This document shows positions 16,360-25,213 of a DNA stretch of 35,287 nt, piece by piece. This DNA is from Marinicella sp. (GTDB lineage Bacteria > Pseudomonadota > Gammaproteobacteria > Xanthomonadales > Marinicellaceae). The notes beneath the pieces are model-generated. The model made no database searches. It saw nothing but the letters and a program-made list of their open reading frames with translations, and was not told the DNA's origin. The stretch covers positions 1 to 35,287 of the forward strand of contig JANQRW010000075.1 of NCBI GenBank assembly GCA_028284365.1, read 5' to 3'. How positions within the stretch are numbered: position 1 is the stretch's first letter; each line of letters begins with the position of its first letter. Position numbers and translations under genes: made by a program.

Positions 16360-19300
16360 CTACAGGTTTTTGAATGCTTGTTTCAGTCGTTTTACTGATA
16401 CTTTCTGTTGGGTACCAAGACTTTGAGCGAACAGCGAAACGCGGAGTTCTTCCAGTAGCATCAGAAACTCTTGATGGGCTGCCGTGAATTCATCCACTTG
16501 ATCACAATAATCATAAAAAGGTTTACTGACGGCTGATAATTCTTGTAGTTTGTCAGCTTCTTTTTGTGGCGAATGCATGGCCGTTTCAAGGCGCATTTTT
16601 ATGGCGCTGAAGTACCTCGGATAATTGTCCAAATCAGGCAGGCGAATATGGTGCACAAAATCTGCATAGACAAGATAGTCTAGTTGGTATTGCAGATCGT
16701 TGTAACTCGCTTCGGTCAATAGATCGGCTTTTGCTTCAACCAACTGCCAAACCTGATACCATTGTTGTACCACTGGATCGAGTTTTTGTGACCAATCATA
16801 GGTGGTTTTATAGAGTTTTTTACTGAGTGTATCAGCCAGTTGATCAAATTGTTCCTGGCGACTGACAAAACCAAACCCATCAATCTGTTTTTCAATTAAT
16901 GCATCCAGCAATTCATCAATCAATTTGTCCCCACTTTCCAACACATTCCAGGCCATTTCTGCCTTGAGGCTGATTTCTACTTTTTGCGCTTGTTTGATGA
17001 TTTTTGGGTATTTCAGATTTAACAAACGTTTGATACCTTGCTTGTGTTGTAACTCGGCCTGGTGGGGGTGTTCAAACATCCTCAAACCAACACCATCACC
17101 TTGGTCAACAATGCCTTGATAAGCAGGCAAACCGTTATCTAATTGTACTTTTGTAGCCAGATCACCAAAAACCCAGTCACGTGCACCATCAATTTTCTTG
17201 GCTTTCGAAGCAGTCTTTTGAAAACTGCGGTTGGCTTTTTGGGCAAAGTCTGCAGCCAATGTATTAAAATCACGGCTACTTTTCAGGATTTTTTTCTTGT
17301 TATCATAAACCACAAACCTGAATCTCAAGTGATCATCCAGCTTGCTTGATTGCCAATCACTCACTTGGGTTTGTAAACCATTTTTCTTGAAAACAATTTT
17401 AACCAGCTGTTGATAAAAATCTTCCCCATGATCCAAGGTTTCACTCAAAACCTGGGCATATTCTTTAATCGGAAACAGGCCACGGCGAATGCTTTTGGGT
17501 AAGCCTTTGATCAGCATTTCTAATTTTTCAGGCAACAAGCCCGGTACCAAAAATTCAAAATCATTGGTATTCAAAGCATTCAACCACGGTAATTGAATGT
17601 GAGCGGTGACACCATCGCTGTCGCTACCAGGTTGAAATTCATAAGTGAGTCTCAGTTCGAGATTCCGTACTTTAATGGTTTCTGGAAACAGCTGCTCTCT
17701 GTCTTTGGGTGCCTGATGTATATACAGGTCTTCATCAGTAAAACGCAGTGCATGATCACCATTTTTAGCGATGTATTTGCGCAGTTGTACCTCCGAATAA
17801 ATACCTGCTGGAATGACTTTATCATACAGATCATAAAGCGTGTTGTGATCAATCAATAAGTCCTTTTTACGCGAGCGGTCTTCTTCAGCCTGTATGGCAG
17901 CAATCAATTTGGCATTGTGATGAAAAAACGCCATGCGTGTGTGCATAAACTGCTCAACCAATCCTTGGCTGATAAATAACTCACGTGACGTTTTAGGGTC
18001 TTTAGGACCATAATGAATTTGGTGTTTTTCACTCAAAACCAAACCCAGTAAAACGCTGCGCTGATAACCCATAACAGAACCATGCTTTTTTGACCAAAAT
18101 GGATCGTAGTATGATTTTTTAATCAGGTGTCGGCCCACATCGTTGATCCAAAGTACATCCAAACCAGCCACCATCCGGGCAAAAACTTTTGAGGTATGTA
18201 CAATTTCACCTGCTAAAATCCACTTGGGGTTTCTACCGAATAAACCTGAGCCAGGGAATATCATGAATTTTTTGTTTCTGGTGCCCATGTATTCTTTGTC
18301 AGATTGATGCACGCCAATGTGTGATATGAAACCAGCCAATAAGGCTTTGTGAATTTGTTCATAATCTGCTTGTTTATCATTCAAAACCATTTTCTGGCGC
18401 TTGATCAATTGGCTCAATTGGCGATTCACATCACGCCACTCCATGTACCGCTTGATAGATATGAAATTATCTCTACACCATTGTTTAAAGCCTTTGTTTT
18501 TTAAATCCTTTCGCTTTTTGTTGAGCATGTTCCAGAGCTTCAACAAAGCCATAAAATCTGAACGTTCATGGCTGAATTTAGCATGGGCCTTGTCAGCCGC
18601 TTGAGACCATTCCAAGGGTCTTTCACGTGGATCCTGAATGGACAAGCCTGCAACGATAATCAACAGCTCTTGTAAACAACCCAGACCGTTGGCTTTAATT
18701 AAGATCCTGGCTAACTGCACATCAATCGGTAAATGTGCCATCATTCGACCAGTCTTGGTCAGTTGTTGCCCTTCGTCCAATGCTTCCAGCTCAATCAATA
18801 ATTGATAACCATCGCTGATCATTTTGAAATCTGGTTGATCAATGAATGGAAATTCCGTGAGGTGGCCTAAATTCAGCACATGAGTTTGTAGAATCACCGA
18901 GGCCAAAGATGTACGCAAAATCTCAGCATCGGTGTGTTCTGGTCTGCTCTCAAAATCCTGTTCCGAATACAACCGGTAACAGTTTCCGTCAGCAATCCTG
19001 CCACAACGCCCTTTGCGTTGATTGGCACTGTCTTGAGCAATGGTCTCAATTTGTAAACCTTGTATTTTACTGCGCGCTGAATAACGACTGATACGAGCCA
19101 AACCAGAATCAATCACATAATGAATTCTGGGAACAGTCAAGGAAGTTTCAGCAACATTGGTTGATAAAATAACCCGTCTTTTATCACCTGGTTTAAAGAT
19201 TTTCATTTGGTCTGCTGCAGTCAACCTTGCATACAGTTTCAAAACTTCAGTGTTCGGCAAATGTTTACGTTGTAATTGATCCGCTGCTTCGTTTATTTCA

Positions 19301-20166
19301 CGTTCACCAGGCAGAAAAATTAACACATCTCCATCTGGACTGTGCGCATAGACTTCATCAATGGCACGAATAATGCCTTGGTTAAGCTCAATGTTATTTT
19401 CATCCAATGGTCGATAATGCACCGAAACCGGATATGATCGGCCACTGACATTGATGATGGGTGCATCATTGAAGTGTTTGGAAAATTTCTCAGTGTCAAT
19501 TGTGGCCGAAGTAATGATGACTTTTAAATCGGCACGCTCATCAATTAATTGTTTAACAAAACCCAGTAAGAAATCAATATTTAGACTGCGCTCATGCGCC
19601 TCATCTATGATGATGGTGTCATAGTCATTAAGCCATTTATCACGTAGTGTCTGCTGTAACAAAATCCCATCAGTCATAAACCTGACATAACCATCAGTAC
19701 TGAATTTTTCATCAAAGCGAACTTGATAACCAATGGCTTTACCCAATGGCTGTTTAATTTCATCCGCAACCCTTTGTGCCACAGACTTGGCGGCAATTCG
19801 ACGGGGCTGGGTACAGGCGATCTGACCTGCTGTACCTAACCCGGCTTGTAAACATATTTTAGGGATTTGGGTGGTTTTACCCGAACCAGTTTCACCGGCT
19901 ATGATGGTGACTTGGTTTTTTTTGATGGTTTCAGCAATTTTCACAGCCTGCTGACTGATTGGTAAATCTGGTTCTAAATCTACTTTTGGTACTTCTGCTA
20001 CCCGCCTTTTATACTGTTGTTGGCTTGCTGTGACAACAGCTAACACCTGTGCCAGTTTTTGAGGTGATTTTTGGGCTTTTTGCAGTTGATTTTTAAGTCG
20101 ATATAAATCCTTGATCATGACATGACCAGGCAATTGCGCAATCAGTTTTTTAATATCGGCTTGCAC
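16360..20166 (-). CDS. hrpA: ATP-dependent RNA helicase HrpA
   Basis: A 1268-residue DEAH-box helicase, close to the usual 1280-1300 of HrpA. Walker A is G-E-T-G-S-G-K-T-T-Q at 91-100, motif II D-E-A-H at 188-191, S-A-T (motif III) follows, and Q-R-K-G-R-C-G-R is motif VI. After the RecA pair come the winged-helix/ratchet region and the long C-terminal region with DUF3418-type sequence specific to bacterial HrpA. In E. coli HrpA acts in mRNA processing and rescue of stalled ribosomes; cytoplasmic. Start is GTG at 20166 with a weak Shine-Dalgarno, 15 bp after the stop of the mechanosensitive channel gene, so it is probably the last gene of the sspA-sspB-mscS-hrpA transcript and ends at the terminator at 16315. 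Confidence 0.96.
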   Translation of the reverse strand: MQADIKKLIAQLPGHVMIKDLYRLKNQLQKAQKSPQKLAQVLAVVTASQQQYKRRVAEVPKVDLEPDLPISQQAVKIAETIKKNQVTIIAGETGSGKTTQIPKICLQAGLGTAGQIACTQPRRIAAKSVAQRVADEIKQPLGKAIGYQVRFDEKFSTDGYVRFMTDGILLQQTLRDKWLNDYDTIIIDEAHERSLNIDFLLGFVKQLIDERADLKVIITSATIDTEKFSKHFNDAPIINVSGRSYPVSVHYRPLDENNIELNQGIIRAIDEVYAHSPDGDVLIFLPGEREINEAADQLQRKHLPNTEVLKLYARLTAADQMKIFKPGDKRRVILSTNVAETSLTVPRIHYVIDSGLARISRYSARSKIQGLQIETIAQDSANQRKGRCGRIADGNCYRLYSEQDFESRPEHTDAEILRTSLASVILQTHVLNLGHLTEFPFIDQPDFKMISDGYQLLIELEALDEGQQLTKTGRMMAHLPIDVQLARILIKANGLGCLQELLIIVAGLSIQDPRERPLEWSQAADKAHAKFSHERSDFMALLKLWNMLNKKRKDLKNKGFKQWCRDNFISIKRYMEWRDVNRQLSQLIKRQKMVLNDKQADYEQIHKALLAGFISHIGVHQSDKEYMGTRNKKFMIFPGSGLFGRNPKWILAGEIVHTSKVFARMVAGLDVLWINDVGRHLIKKSYYDPFWSKKHGSVMGYQRSVLLGLVLSEKHQIHYGPKDPKTSRELFISQGLVEQFMHTRMAFFHHNAKLIAAIQAEEDRSRKKDLLIDHNTLYDLYDKVIPAGIYSEVQLRKYIAKNGDHALRFTDEDLYIHQAPKDREQLFPETIKVRNLELRLTYEFQPGSDSDGVTAHIQLPWLNALNTNDFEFLVPGLLPEKLEMLIKGLPKSIRRGLFPIKEYAQVLSETLDHGEDFYQQLVKIVFKKNGLQTQVSDWQSSKLDDHLRFRFVVYDNKKKILKSSRDFNTLAADFAQKANRSFQKTASKAKKIDGARDWVFGDLATKVQLDNGLPAYQGIVDQGDGVGLRMFEHPHQAELQHKQGIKRLLNLKYPKIIKQAQKVEISLKAEMAWNVLESGDKLIDELLDALIEKQIDGFGFVSRQEQFDQLADTLSKKLYKTTYDWSQKLDPVVQQWYQVWQLVEAKADLLTEASYNDLQYQLDYLVYADFVHHIRLPDLDNYPRYFSAIKMRLETAMHSPQKEADKLQELSAVSKPFYDYCDQVDEFTAAHQEFLMLLEELRVSLFAQSLGTQQKVSVKRLKQAFKNL

Positions 20167-20181
20167 AGCTGGGACATCAAT

Positions 20182-21351
20182 TTATGCTTGGTTGCTAGGG
20201 AATTCTTTGATGTAAATATCTTGTTTTGTGTAAGGAATTTCAATTTCAGCAGCATTCAACGCAGCATAAACCTGCATATGTAATTCATGCTTAATTCGAC
20301 CCCGTAAAACTGGTTCTGGAATCCAGGCCAACAATTCAAAGTCCAAGGATGATGCTCCAAAAGCCCGCATCCTAACTCTTGGTGCTGGCTCATCAACTGT
20401 TTCTGAATGAGACTCGCCCACTTTTTTTAAAACCTCACATACCTGTTCTACATCACAACCGTAGGCGACACCAACTTTAATCCTTATGCGACTTTTTTCC
20501 CATCGACCAGTACTTTCATTGATGATTTTGGCATTACCGATCACATTGTTAGGAATGGTAATTTCTACATCATCTCGAGTGAGTAATCGTGTTGAGCGCA
20601 TACCCACATGGGTAACCATACCACGCTCACCTGAATCCAAATTAACGAAATCACCAACCTTATACGGTGTGTCTGCAATGATAAAAAAACCTGAAAATAG
20701 GTTAGCTAAGGTGTCTTTAGCAGCAAAACCAACAGCAATACCTATGACACCCGCTGATGCTAGCCATGCTGTGGGGTTGATGCCCCAGATGGTCAATAAA
20801 ATGTATGAGCCCAAACCTATCAATAAAATCTTACCAACCAGCTCGAACAAGGGTATGGTCTTGGGTTGAATAACCTCAAAACGTTCCCTGTTTCTTGACA
20901 ATGTGTCTAACAGGATACGCAACACGTTAAAGCCACGCATCATCCAACTCAGAACCAAGAGACTGGCCAATAGCCTAATGAGTGTTTTTTCCAAACCAGT
21001 CGACAAACCAATGGTTTTGACAGCCATGCCTAAAAAGAAAAAGAAAATGGTAAGAAAAAACGGTTTCCTCAGCACATTAATCAATTGGTCATCAACATCG
21101 CTTTTGGTCCGCTTGGTAATTTGAGACAAGCTTTTAGTGAAAACCATCACACCAATTTTAGCCATGACATAGCCCAGTGCCACTATCACTACGAACGCCA
21201 GCATAGGTATAGACTGCACCTGATCCCAATAGGGTTGCCAAGACTCTGGTAAGTAACTCGATAAATTATTGATGATTTGGGTGATATCACTCACAGGCAC
21301 TGTTTGCTCGGCGGTATCTACAGTATTGTTTATCGCATTTTGTGCTTGCAT
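20182..21351 (-). CDS. MscS-family mechanosensitive ion channel
   Basis: A 389-residue inner-membrane protein. Several hydrophobic segments in the N-terminal half are followed by the pore-lining helix and MscS core: G-V-I-G-I-A-V-G-F-A-A-K-D-T-L-A-N-L-F-S-G, then Y-K-V-G-D-F-V and I-P-N-N-V-I-G. This is the typical MscS domain that opens under membrane tension on osmotic downshock. I prefer ATG 21351, one base after the sspB TGA; an upstream TTG at 21360 would overlap sspB by 8 bp. The spacing suggests coupling to sspB. Confidence 0.92.
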   Translation of the reverse strand: MQAQNAINNTVDTAEQTVPVSDITQIINNLSSYLPESWQPYWDQVQSIPMLAFVVIVALGYVMAKIGVMVFTKSLSQITKRTKSDVDDQLINVLRKPFFLTIFFFFLGMAVKTIGLSTGLEKTLIRLLASLLVLSWMMRGFNVLRILLDTLSRNRERFEVIQPKTIPLFELVGKILLIGLGSYILLTIWGINPTAWLASAGVIGIAVGFAAKDTLANLFSGFFIIADTPYKVGDFVNLDSGERGMVTHVGMRSTRLLTRDDVEITIPNNVIGNAKIINESTGRWEKSRIRIKVGVAYGCDVEQVCEVLKKVGESHSETVDEPAPRVRMRAFGASSLDFELLAWIPEPVLRGRIKHELHMQVYAALNAAEIEIPYTKQDIYIKEFPSNQA

Positions 21352-21352
21352 A

Positions 21353-21757
21353 TCAATCAACCAACTTCAAATGTGATTTTCTGGTTTGCTTAAGTTGTTC
21401 TGGTGTTTGCTTTTCATTTGATTTGGTTTCTTCAGCAATAACCTCATCGTGATCAACTTCAAACATCATGCCTTTACCATTTTCTCTGGCATAAATAGCT
21501 GTTACTGCTTCCATCGGAACGATGATGGCATGGGAAACGCCTGAAAAGCGGGCATTGAATGTCAGTAATTCATCATCCATTTGAATGTGATCTGCCGCAT
21601 CATAAGAAACGTTCAAAGTAACCTTGCCATCTTCTATCACGCCATCAGGGACTCTGGTGCCATTGTAAGTAGCGTCAACCACTACTAATGGGGTCATGCC
21701 ATTATCTGTAATCCACTGGTGCAACGCTTGAATAAAATAAGGCTTAACAGAGGTCAT
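21353..21757 (-). CDS. sspB: ClpXP adaptor SspB
   Basis: Stringent starvation protein B, which binds ssrA-tagged polypeptides and delivers them to ClpXP. From ATG 21757 the protein is 134 residues: M-T-S-V-K-P-Y-F-I-Q-A at the N-terminus, T-P-L-V-V-V-D-A and L-N-V-S-Y-D-A-A core strands, F-N-A-R-F-S-G-V and A-I-Y-A-R-E-N-G-K-G-M, then a charged flexible linker ending S-H-L-K-L-V-D, which corresponds to the ClpX-binding tail of the family. The longer frame from 21844 lies inside sspA and is not used. It follows sspA by 7 bp. Confidence 0.94.
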   Translation of the reverse strand: MTSVKPYFIQALHQWITDNGMTPLVVVDATYNGTRVPDGVIEDGKVTLNVSYDAADHIQMDDELLTFNARFSGVSHAIIVPMEAVTAIYARENGKGMMFEVDHDEVIAEETKSNEKQTPEQLKQTRKSHLKLVD

Positions 21758-21764
21758 GTCAGGA

Positions 21765-22397
21765 TCAAAAATCAAATCTGTACTCACGCTCGGATTCAGT
21801 AATACTCTTCTTGAATGCTTTACTCTGAAACATACGATGGGCATAGTTACGTAAAGACTTGGGTAGTGATTCCCAATCTAAACCATAATGCTCTAAACGC
21901 CATAAGAATGGCACCAAATTTGTATCAACCAGGGTCATGTCAGTATTCATGAAATAAGGGTTTTCACTGAACAACGCCTCTGCCGCAACCAATTCACCAG
22001 TTAAGTCTTCCACCGCTTGTTTTTTTACATCACCCACTGAGTTTTCAATTTTGTCAACGTATTTGAACCAACCATTTTCTAAACGATATACAGTGAATCG
22101 CAGACGCGCTCTGGTCATCGGATCTGGTGGCATTAACGGCGGATGTGGGTACCTTTCGTCCAAATATTCGGTAATGACATTAACACCATATAAATGCATA
22201 TCCCGATCAACCAAAGTTGGTATTTCAAGTTTGGGATTGTTAGCCAACAAATCCTCTGGTGGATCGGCCCTGTCTACAGAAATAATTTTGCAGTTGATAC
22301 TTTTAGTTGCCAAAAGGAAACGAATTCGATGCGAATCAAATGCATCTGTTTCTGAGTAAATGGTTATAACTGATCGTCCACGCTCGATAATAGACAC
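21765..22397 (-). CDS. sspA: Stringent starvation protein A
   Basis: A 210-residue glutathione-S-transferase-fold protein that binds RNA polymerase and shapes the starvation and acid response in E. coli. N-terminal thioredoxin-like part S-E-T-D-A-F-D-S-H-R-I-R-F-L-L-A and L-E-I-P-T-L-V-D-R, helical C-terminal part with Y-P-H-P-P-L-M-P-P-D-P, the SspA P-H-P-P-L signature. Start is GTG 22397 with GGAG nine bases upstream. A 16-bp hairpin lies 29 bp upstream and a good promoter just beyond it. Gene order petABC-sspA-sspB is conserved in many gammaproteobacteria. Confidence 0.94.
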   Translation of the reverse strand: MSIIERGRSVITIYSETDAFDSHRIRFLLATKSINCKIISVDRADPPEDLLANNPKLEIPTLVDRDMHLYGVNVITEYLDERYPHPPLMPPDPMTRARLRFTVYRLENGWFKYVDKIENSVGDVKKQAVEDLTGELVAAEALFSENPYFMNTDMTLVDTNLVPFLWRLEHYGLDWESLPKSLRNYAHRMFQSKAFKKSITESEREYRFDF

Positions 22398-22425
22398 CTA
22401 TATTTTCTCCTTTGTTCAAACGTTA

Positions 22426-22462
22426 AAAGGGTTTTTGCGGTACAACACCGCAAAAACCCTTT
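22426..22462. terminator. 16-bp perfect inverted repeat between petC and sspA
   Basis: Arms AAAGGGTTTTTGCGGT (22426-22441) and ACCGCAAAAACCCTTT (22447-22462), loop ACAAC. In the direction of petABC transcription (minus strand) it is followed by only a short T-run (CCCTTTT), so it is a likely terminator or partial attenuator. It also reads as a hairpin on the plus strand. Confidence 0.7.
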
Positions 22463-22491
22463 ATTTTATCAAATTTTGACTTTTTTGTTAA
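22463..22491 (-). promoter_or_regulatory. Candidate sspA promoter
   Basis: On the minus strand TTAACA (22491-22486), 17-bp spacer, TAAAAT (22468-22463). Transcription would begin around 22456, inside the hairpin at 22426-22462. Recognised by eye. Confidence 0.45.
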
Positions 22492-22511
22492 GTAAAGCTT
22501 GATTTGCTGAG

Positions 22512-23252
22512 TCAGTGAATGTCCCTGAAATAGTTTACTTTCAATAAATAAGCCAAAAATGTAAACAACGAGACAAATAACAGCACCCAAGGTGCATATG
22601 CCATACGGGTTAATTGAGCTGGTTCAGATGAGTAATCCAAAAAATTAACCAAATCTCCAGCCAAATCTTTATACTCTTGCTCACTCAGCTTACCTGCCAC
22701 AACTGTTTCAAAGTTTTTGAATTCCTTGTGCTCATTACCTTCTTCATCGGTGTGAGTTTCAAAATGAGCGGTTCTGACACCTTGCAACTCCCACAAAACA
22801 TGTGGCATAGAAGCATTGGGTAAAGTCAAATTATTCCACCCGGTTACTGATTTGGGGTCTGCATAAAAATTGATCAAAAAGTTATATAACCAATCTAAAC
22901 CCCTGGCCTTAGCAATGACCGTTAAATCAGGCGGTGCCTTACCAAACCATTGCTTGGCCTGAACTTCATCCATGGCAATGGTCATTTTATCAGTGAACTT
23001 GGCATCAGTCAGTACCAGCCCGTTCATCATTTCATCTTCTGTCAATTCTAAATCAGCGGCCACACGGTTGTATCGCTGAAAATCCATTGAATGACAACCC
23101 ATACAATAGTTCATATAGGTTTTAGCTCCTTTTCTTAATGACTCTGTTGAACGGATATTGGTCTGTACTTTCTCACCAATGTAATATCCACCACCTGCAG
23201 CCATTAATAAAGGGCTGGCCATCAATAATATCAATAGTATAATTTTTTTCAT
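22512..23252 (-). CDS. petC: Ubiquinol-cytochrome c reductase, cytochrome c1
   Basis: A 246-residue cytochrome c1 of the respiratory bc1 complex (complex III), passing electrons from the Rieske centre to soluble cytochrome c in the periplasm. Signal peptide at 1-18, haem motif C-M-G-C-H, and the axial Met region N-A-S-M-P-H-V-L-W. A C-terminal membrane anchor (P-W-V-L-L-F-V-S-L-F-T-F-L-A-Y-L) ends with a short cytoplasmic tail. The ATG overlaps the petB stop by one base (TGATG). Last gene of petABC. Confidence 0.96.
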   Translation of the reverse strand: MKKIILLILLMASPLLMAAGGGYYIGEKVQTNIRSTESLRKGAKTYMNYCMGCHSMDFQRYNRVAADLELTEDEMMNGLVLTDAKFTDKMTIAMDEVQAKQWFGKAPPDLTVIAKARGLDWLYNFLINFYADPKSVTGWNNLTLPNASMPHVLWELQGVRTAHFETHTDEEGNEHKEFKNFETVVAGKLSEQEYKDLAGDLVNFLDYSSEPAQLTRMAYAPWVLLFVSLFTFLAYLLKVNYFRDIH

Positions 23253-24493
23253 CAGTGATCCTCTATTCTCGTTGGCACTTCATGGTATTTCTCATTACGA
23301 CTGTAGAAGAATAACCAAGCAAAGTAGAAGAAGTAAAAAGCGGTTAATACCTGAGCCATCAACTTATAAAGCTCCGTTGCTCCCTGCATACCAAGCCAAC
23401 CCAGAATAACAAACGCCACAGCAAATAAACTCAGCATGAGTTTGAAGGGCCACCTGCGGTATCGAATTGATTTAACAGGGGAACGATCTAGCCAAGGCAA
23501 GAAAAATAACACCACAATCGCTAACAACATAATCAGCGCACCTAGCTGCATATCTGGTACCGCACGCAACATGGCATAAAATGGAGTGAAATACCACACT
23601 GGTTTAATATGCTCTGGTGTTACAGCTGGGTTAGCCGGCACGTAATTATCATGTTCAAGGAACAGGCCACCCATATCAGGTTTAACAAATACGATGAACA
23701 GGAATATCAGCAAGAACACACCCACGCCAAAAATATCTTTGACAGTGTAGTACGGATGGAAAGGAATACCGTCTAATGGTTTACCATTTTCATCTTTGTG
23801 TTGCTTAATCTCCACACCTTCAGGGTTGTTTGAACCTACAGTGTGCAGTGCTGCGATATGTATAACCACTAAGGCCACAATAGCCAAAGGCAACGCCACC
23901 ACATGCAGTGCAAAGAATCGATTCAATGTTGCATCAGAGATTAAATAATCCCCCCGGACCCATTCAACCAATGCATCACCCACAAAAGGTACTGCACCAA
24001 ATAACTGGGTAATCACTTTAGCTCCCCAGTAAGACATATTACCCCAGGGCAAAACATAACCCATGAAAGCTTCTGCCATTAAGGCCAGATAGATAACCAT
24101 ACCTATCAACCACACCAATTCTCTGGGTTTTTTGTATGAGCCATAGAGCAACCCTCGAAACATGTGGAAGTAAATCACAATAAAGAATGCCGATGCACCG
24201 GTGGTGTGCAAGTACCTAATCAACCAACCCCAAGGCACATCACGCATGATGTACTCAACCATGCCAAAGGCTTGTGATGCGTCAGGCTTGTAGTGCATGG
24301 TTAGCCAAATCCCCGTTAGGATTTGGTTGACCAAAACCAACAACGCCAGTGAACCAAAGAAATACCAAAAATTAAAATTCTTTGGTGCGTAATATTCAGA
24401 AAGGTGATCTTTATAGAACTGTGTCACAGGCAATCGATCATTGATCCAGCCCATGAAACCGCCTTTACTGTTTGAACTTGCAATCTTACCCAT
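23252..24493 (-). CDS. petB: Ubiquinol-cytochrome c reductase, cytochrome b
   Basis: A 413-residue integral membrane subunit carrying the two b haems and both quinone sites. Visible are H-T-T-G-A-S and Y-F-H-M-F-R-G (first haem-ligand helix), G-Y-V-L-P-W-G-N-M-S-Y-W-G-A (Qo-site region), F-A-L-H-V-V-A-L-P and V-I-H-I-A-A-L-H (second pair of ligands), then P-Y-Y-T-V-K-D at the b/d boundary. The P-E-H-I-K-P-V-W-Y-F-T-P-F-Y-A segment matches the PEWY-like region, here P-V-W-Y. Length is that of a full b plus subunit IV-type fusion, as usual for proteobacteria. Overlaps petA by one base (TAATG). Confidence 0.96.
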   Translation of the reverse strand: MGKIASSNSKGGFMGWINDRLPVTQFYKDHLSEYYAPKNFNFWYFFGSLALLVLVNQILTGIWLTMHYKPDASQAFGMVEYIMRDVPWGWLIRYLHTTGASAFFIVIYFHMFRGLLYGSYKKPRELVWLIGMVIYLALMAEAFMGYVLPWGNMSYWGAKVITQLFGAVPFVGDALVEWVRGDYLISDATLNRFFALHVVALPLAIVALVVIHIAALHTVGSNNPEGVEIKQHKDENGKPLDGIPFHPYYTVKDIFGVGVFLLIFLFIVFVKPDMGGLFLEHDNYVPANPAVTPEHIKPVWYFTPFYAMLRAVPDMQLGALIMLLAIVVLFFLPWLDRSPVKSIRYRRWPFKLMLSLFAVAFVILGWLGMQGATELYKLMAQVLTAFYFFYFAWLFFYSRNEKYHEVPTRIEDH

Positions 24494-25080
24494 TATGCTT
24501 GCTCCCCATCACTACCAATTTCGATGGTGTTTTCATCTAAAAATGTATACGGAGGGATGTCCAAATTACGACTGGCTGGTGATCCCGAAAATACACGACC
24601 TGAAATATCAAATCTGGAACTATGGCATGGACAGAAAAATCCGCCTTTCCATTCCGCATCGAATTGTTGTGGTACCAAATCCGGATAATACTTAGGAGAA
24701 CAGCCCAGATGAGTACAGATACCAACCACCACTAAAAGATTTTCTTTTCTAGATCTGTAGAGCTTATCAACATATTCAGGCTGCACACTACTTTCAGAAT
24801 CTGGATCTTTTAATTTACCATTCAGCGATTCCAATACATCGATTTGTTGATCAGTTCGATTTACTAAAAACACTGGTTGACCCCGCCACAACACATTGAG
24901 CATTTGGCCTGATTCGAGCTTTGAAATATCCGCTTTAACTGGTCCACCTGCAGCTTTTGCTCGCTCAGAAGGCAGCCAAGATTTAAGAAAAGGCACGGCT
25001 GCAAATCCTGCACCCACAACGCCCACAGCGCCAGTGCTGAGCAATAAAGTGCGACGACTTTTATTGACATTATCAGTCAT
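24493..25080 (-). CDS. petA: Ubiquinol-cytochrome c reductase, Rieske iron-sulfur subunit
   Basis: A 195-residue Rieske protein. I start at ATG 25080, which has GGGG eight bases upstream; the open frame extends to 25146 without support. The N-terminus has a Tat-type signal anchor (K-S-R-R-T-L-L-L-S-T-G). The 2Fe-2S cluster is held by C-T-H-L-G-C and C-P-C-H-S-S-R-F-D, both complete. Followed without gap by petB and petC. Upstream, the divergent side holds the three-unit repeat element at 25214. Confidence 0.95.
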   Translation of the reverse strand: MTDNVNKSRRTLLLSTGAVGVVGAGFAAVPFLKSWLPSERAKAAGGPVKADISKLESGQMLNVLWRGQPVFLVNRTDQQIDVLESLNGKLKDPDSESSVQPEYVDKLYRSRKENLLVVVGICTHLGCSPKYYPDLVPQQFDAEWKGGFFCPCHSSRFDISGRVFSGSPASRNLDIPPYTFLDENTIEIGSDGEQA

Positions 25081-25213
25081 TGAATTAACCCCTAATGAAT
25101 TAAATCTTGCGAACAGAACTGGCTCACAAGATGAATCTATTATCAAATCGCGGCAATTTTACAAGATTTTAAAGTCTTTTCATAGCCATGGCTCAATTTA
25201 ATCCACAATGGAT

